A stretch of 7,761 bases of DNA from Actinomycetales bacterium (GTDB lineage Bacteria > Actinomycetota > Actinomycetes > Actinomycetales > Microbacteriaceae), in contig JAGWUG010000040.1 in NCBI GenBank assembly GCA_028868555.1, forward strand, positions 1 through 7,761, written 5' to 3'. Positions 6,196 through 7,761 of the stretch are shown one piece after another (the first letter of the stretch is position 1; each line of letters opens with the position of its first letter). The notes below the pieces were generated by a model, which saw nothing but the letters and a program-made list of their open reading frames with translations, was not told the origin of the DNA and did not search any database. The translations under genes were made by a program, and so were the position numbers.

Positions 6196-7729
6196 CGCGC
6201 TGCAATCCGTTGGCGGCAACCACGGCTCGAGCTGGAGCGCCGGCCTTGTTTACGGTCTCTTCAAACTCGGTGAGAGGCACGGAATCGAGTACCAGTCCGG
6301 CCCCAGCCTGAACTCGCGCTACCCCGTCACGCAGGAATGCGGTTCGGATAGCGATTGCCAGATCGGCGTTGCCGGCGAAGTCGAAGTAGCCAACCACTCC
6401 TCCGTAAACTCCGCGGGCGGCTTCTTCCAGATCATCGATGATCTCGAGGGCACGAGGCTTGGGAGCACCGGAGAGGGTTCCGGCCGGGAAGGTGGCCTTG
6501 AACACATCAACCGGGTTGATGCCCTCGCGGAGGTCGCCCTCTACGGTGCTAACCAGGTGCATGATATGGCTGAATCGGTGGATCTGCATGAACTCGGTCA
6601 CGTTCACGCTGCTAGGCTCGCAGACCTTGAGCAGGTCGTTGCGGGCTAGGTCAACCAGCATCAGGTGTTCGGCGCGCTCCTTGGCATCGGCCAGCAATCC
6701 CTCGCCAATCTCCTGGTCCTGCTCAAAGTCTTCGCCGCGTGGGCGTGATCCGGCAATTGGGTGAGTGATGGCGCGACCACCCTCAACCTTGACCAGTGCC
6801 TCCGGGCTCGAGCCGATCACGGCGTACGGGCCGTCGGCATCCTCAAAGTTGAGCAGGTACATGTACGGGCTCGGGTTCAGCGCGCGCAGCACTCGGTAGA
6901 CGTCCAGCGGACTGGCCGACACCTCCAGGTCAAAGCGCTGGGAAATGACCACCTGGAACACATCACCGATGCGAACGAAGTGCTTGGCATCCTCAACGGC
7001 CTTCAGGAAGTGCTCCTTGGCCACGCGGTGCCTCGCGTTGATCGCGCCTGTCAGGTTCAGCTCGGCAAGCTGGCCGGATGCCGGCTTGAGCAGCTGCTTG
7101 CGCATTTCACCGATGCGGTCGACCGCCTCGTCATAGCCAGCGGCCACGTCGGTGGCATCGGTGACAAAGATGTTGGAGACCAGGAGGATGCTGCTGGTGC
7201 GGTGGTCAAGGATGACCAGGTCCTGGAACATGGCGAAGGCCATGAGCGGAGCCTTGAAATCTGCCGGTTTAGCGTTTGGCAGGTGCTCAATCTCGCGCAC
7301 CATGTCCCAACCGATGAGGCCTACCAGTCCGCTGGTGAGCGGTGGTACGTCCGCCACGGCCGGGGTGGTCCAGGCCTCCTGCAGCTGTGCGAGCGCATCC
7401 AGCGCGCGATCGGCTAGTGGAGAGCCATCAGGCAGCGCACTGGCTCCGGTAGGGCTATTCCAGACCGGCTTGGTCTTGGTGGTTCCACCCGCAAAGCCGT
7501 CGTTGGCCTGGGTCAGGGTTCCGCGGTTATTTACACCGATGAACGAGTAGCGAGCCCAGACGCCCTGCTCGGCCGACTCTAGGAGGAAGGATCCAGGCTT
7601 TGCAGCGGCAAGCTTCTCGAAGACCGACAGCGGAGTCTCCGAACCCGAAAACAGGGTCTCGATGACCGGCACGACGCGGTGCTTACGCGCGAGTTCCAGC
7701 GCTTGATCGCGAGTTAGGTTGAGGCTCAT
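6185..7729 (-). CDS. trpE: Anthranilate synthase component I
   Basis: TrpE converts chorismate to anthranilate using ammonia delivered by the glutaminase subunit TrpG, the first committed step of tryptophan synthesis. The 514-residue length is usual. The regulatory N-terminal region keeps LLES (49-52), whose Ser52 is expected to bind feedback tryptophan, and the second effector region NPSPYMYLL (285-293). The chorismate-binding domain shows GSSPE (306-310), THPIAGSRPRG (322-332; His323), EHLMLVDLARND (354-365), PAGTLSGAPK (415-424), AIAIRT (458-463), VQAGAGLVLDS (473-483) and FEETVNKA (489-496). LLES and NPSPYM favour TrpE over PabB or salicylate synthase. The ATG overlaps the hisI stop (ATGA) and GGAA lies five bases upstream. 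No trpG follows, so the glutaminase must be encoded elsewhere. No leader peptide can fit directly in front of this gene. Confidence 0.97.
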   Translation of the reverse strand: MSLNLTRDQALELARKHRVVPVIETLFSGSETPLSVFEKLAAAKPGSFLLESAEQGVWARYSFIGVNNRGTLTQANDGFAGGTTKTKPVWNSPTGASALPDGSPLADRALDALAQLQEAWTTPAVADVPPLTSGLVGLIGWDMVREIEHLPNAKPADFKAPLMAFAMFQDLVILDHRTSSILLVSNIFVTDATDVAAGYDEAVDRIGEMRKQLLKPASGQLAELNLTGAINARHRVAKEHFLKAVEDAKHFVRIGDVFQVVISQRFDLEVSASPLDVYRVLRALNPSPYMYLLNFEDADGPYAVIGSSPEALVKVEGGRAITHPIAGSRPRGEDFEQDQEIGEGLLADAKERAEHLMLVDLARNDLLKVCEPSSVNVTEFMQIHRFSHIMHLVSTVEGDLREGINPVDVFKATFPAGTLSGAPKPRALEIIDDLEEAARGVYGGVVGYFDFAGNADLAIAIRTAFLRDGVARVQAGAGLVLDSVPLTEFEETVNKAGAPARAVVAANGLQRVVE

Positions 7730-7761
7730 AGGATTTCCAAGGTATCAAAGCAGGACTCTGT
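7726..7761 (-). CDS. hisI: Phosphoribosyl-AMP cyclohydrolase, last 11 residues (gene runs off the window)
   Basis: The frame entering the window reads TESCFDTLEIL and stops at TGA, which overlaps the trpE ATG as ATGA. The SCFD element fits the end of HisI, where a conserved CHTG motif is followed two residues later by SCF or TCF. HisI opens the ring of phosphoribosyl-AMP in histidine synthesis, and a his gene just upstream of trpE is a known arrangement in Microbacteriaceae-like genomes. The zinc-ligand CHTG residues themselves lie mostly beyond the edge, so the call rests on 11 residues plus context. The other two frames give either an early stop or no recognisable sequence. Confidence 0.65.
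   Translation of the reverse strand, partial: TESCFDTLEIL

Noticed and set aside
1..7761. A previously undescribed system such as a defence island, mobile element or CRISPR array
   Set aside because: All coding sequence is accounted for by housekeeping his, trp, lgt and glt genes in a known actinobacterial order. No repeats of CRISPR type, transposases, integrases or unusual composition were seen.

Overview
The window is a tightly packed amino-acid biosynthesis block from a high-GC Gram-positive bacterium (Actinobacteria). The family Microbacteriaceae, or a close relative, fits best. The reasons are the gene order his–trpE–membrane protein–HGxxPAAW protein–trpC–trpB–trpA–lgt–gltB, the presence of the two small membrane-protein families found in actinobacterial trp operons, and third codon positions rich in G and C. 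Every gene I can support lies on the minus strand, so transcription runs from the high-numbered end to the low-numbered end. The family-level assignment is inference.

In transcription order: the last codons of hisI (7761-7726) overlap the trpE start by four bases. TrpE (anthranilate synthase large subunit) is followed, with a short overlap, by a tryptophan-associated membrane protein of about 231 residues and then a 72-residue HGxxPAAW-type membrane protein. The latter's stop codon overlaps the trpC start (TAATG). TrpC (indole-glycerol-phosphate synthase) is followed after 24 bases by trpB. trpB and trpA (tryptophan synthase beta and alpha) are joined by another TAATG overlap. After a 17-base gap comes lgt (prolipoprotein diacylglyceryl transferase, GTG start). 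A 156-base spacer then leads to gltB (glutamate synthase large subunit), whose first 432 codons are present before the window ends.

TrpE makes anthranilate from chorismate, TrpC makes indole-3-glycerol phosphate, and TrpA/TrpB convert that to tryptophan. trpG, trpD and trpF are not here. In Actinobacteria the TrpF step is usually done by the HisA-like enzyme PriA, which agrees with physical coupling to a his gene. Lgt and GltB do not belong to the pathway but are commonly linked to trp in these bacteria; GltB supplies glutamate for amino-group transfer.

The only sizeable noncoding stretch is the lgt–gltB spacer. It holds a 7-bp inverted repeat just before the gltB start, a 6-bp hairpin and a 10-bp imperfect tandem repeat near the lgt stop, and a weak promoter candidate. 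A second possible control element is a short hairpin followed by a T7 tract between the two membrane-protein genes. I saw no mobile elements, tRNA or rRNA genes, CRISPR arrays, or clearly new enzyme system. The least understood content is the pair of membrane proteins inside the trp cluster.
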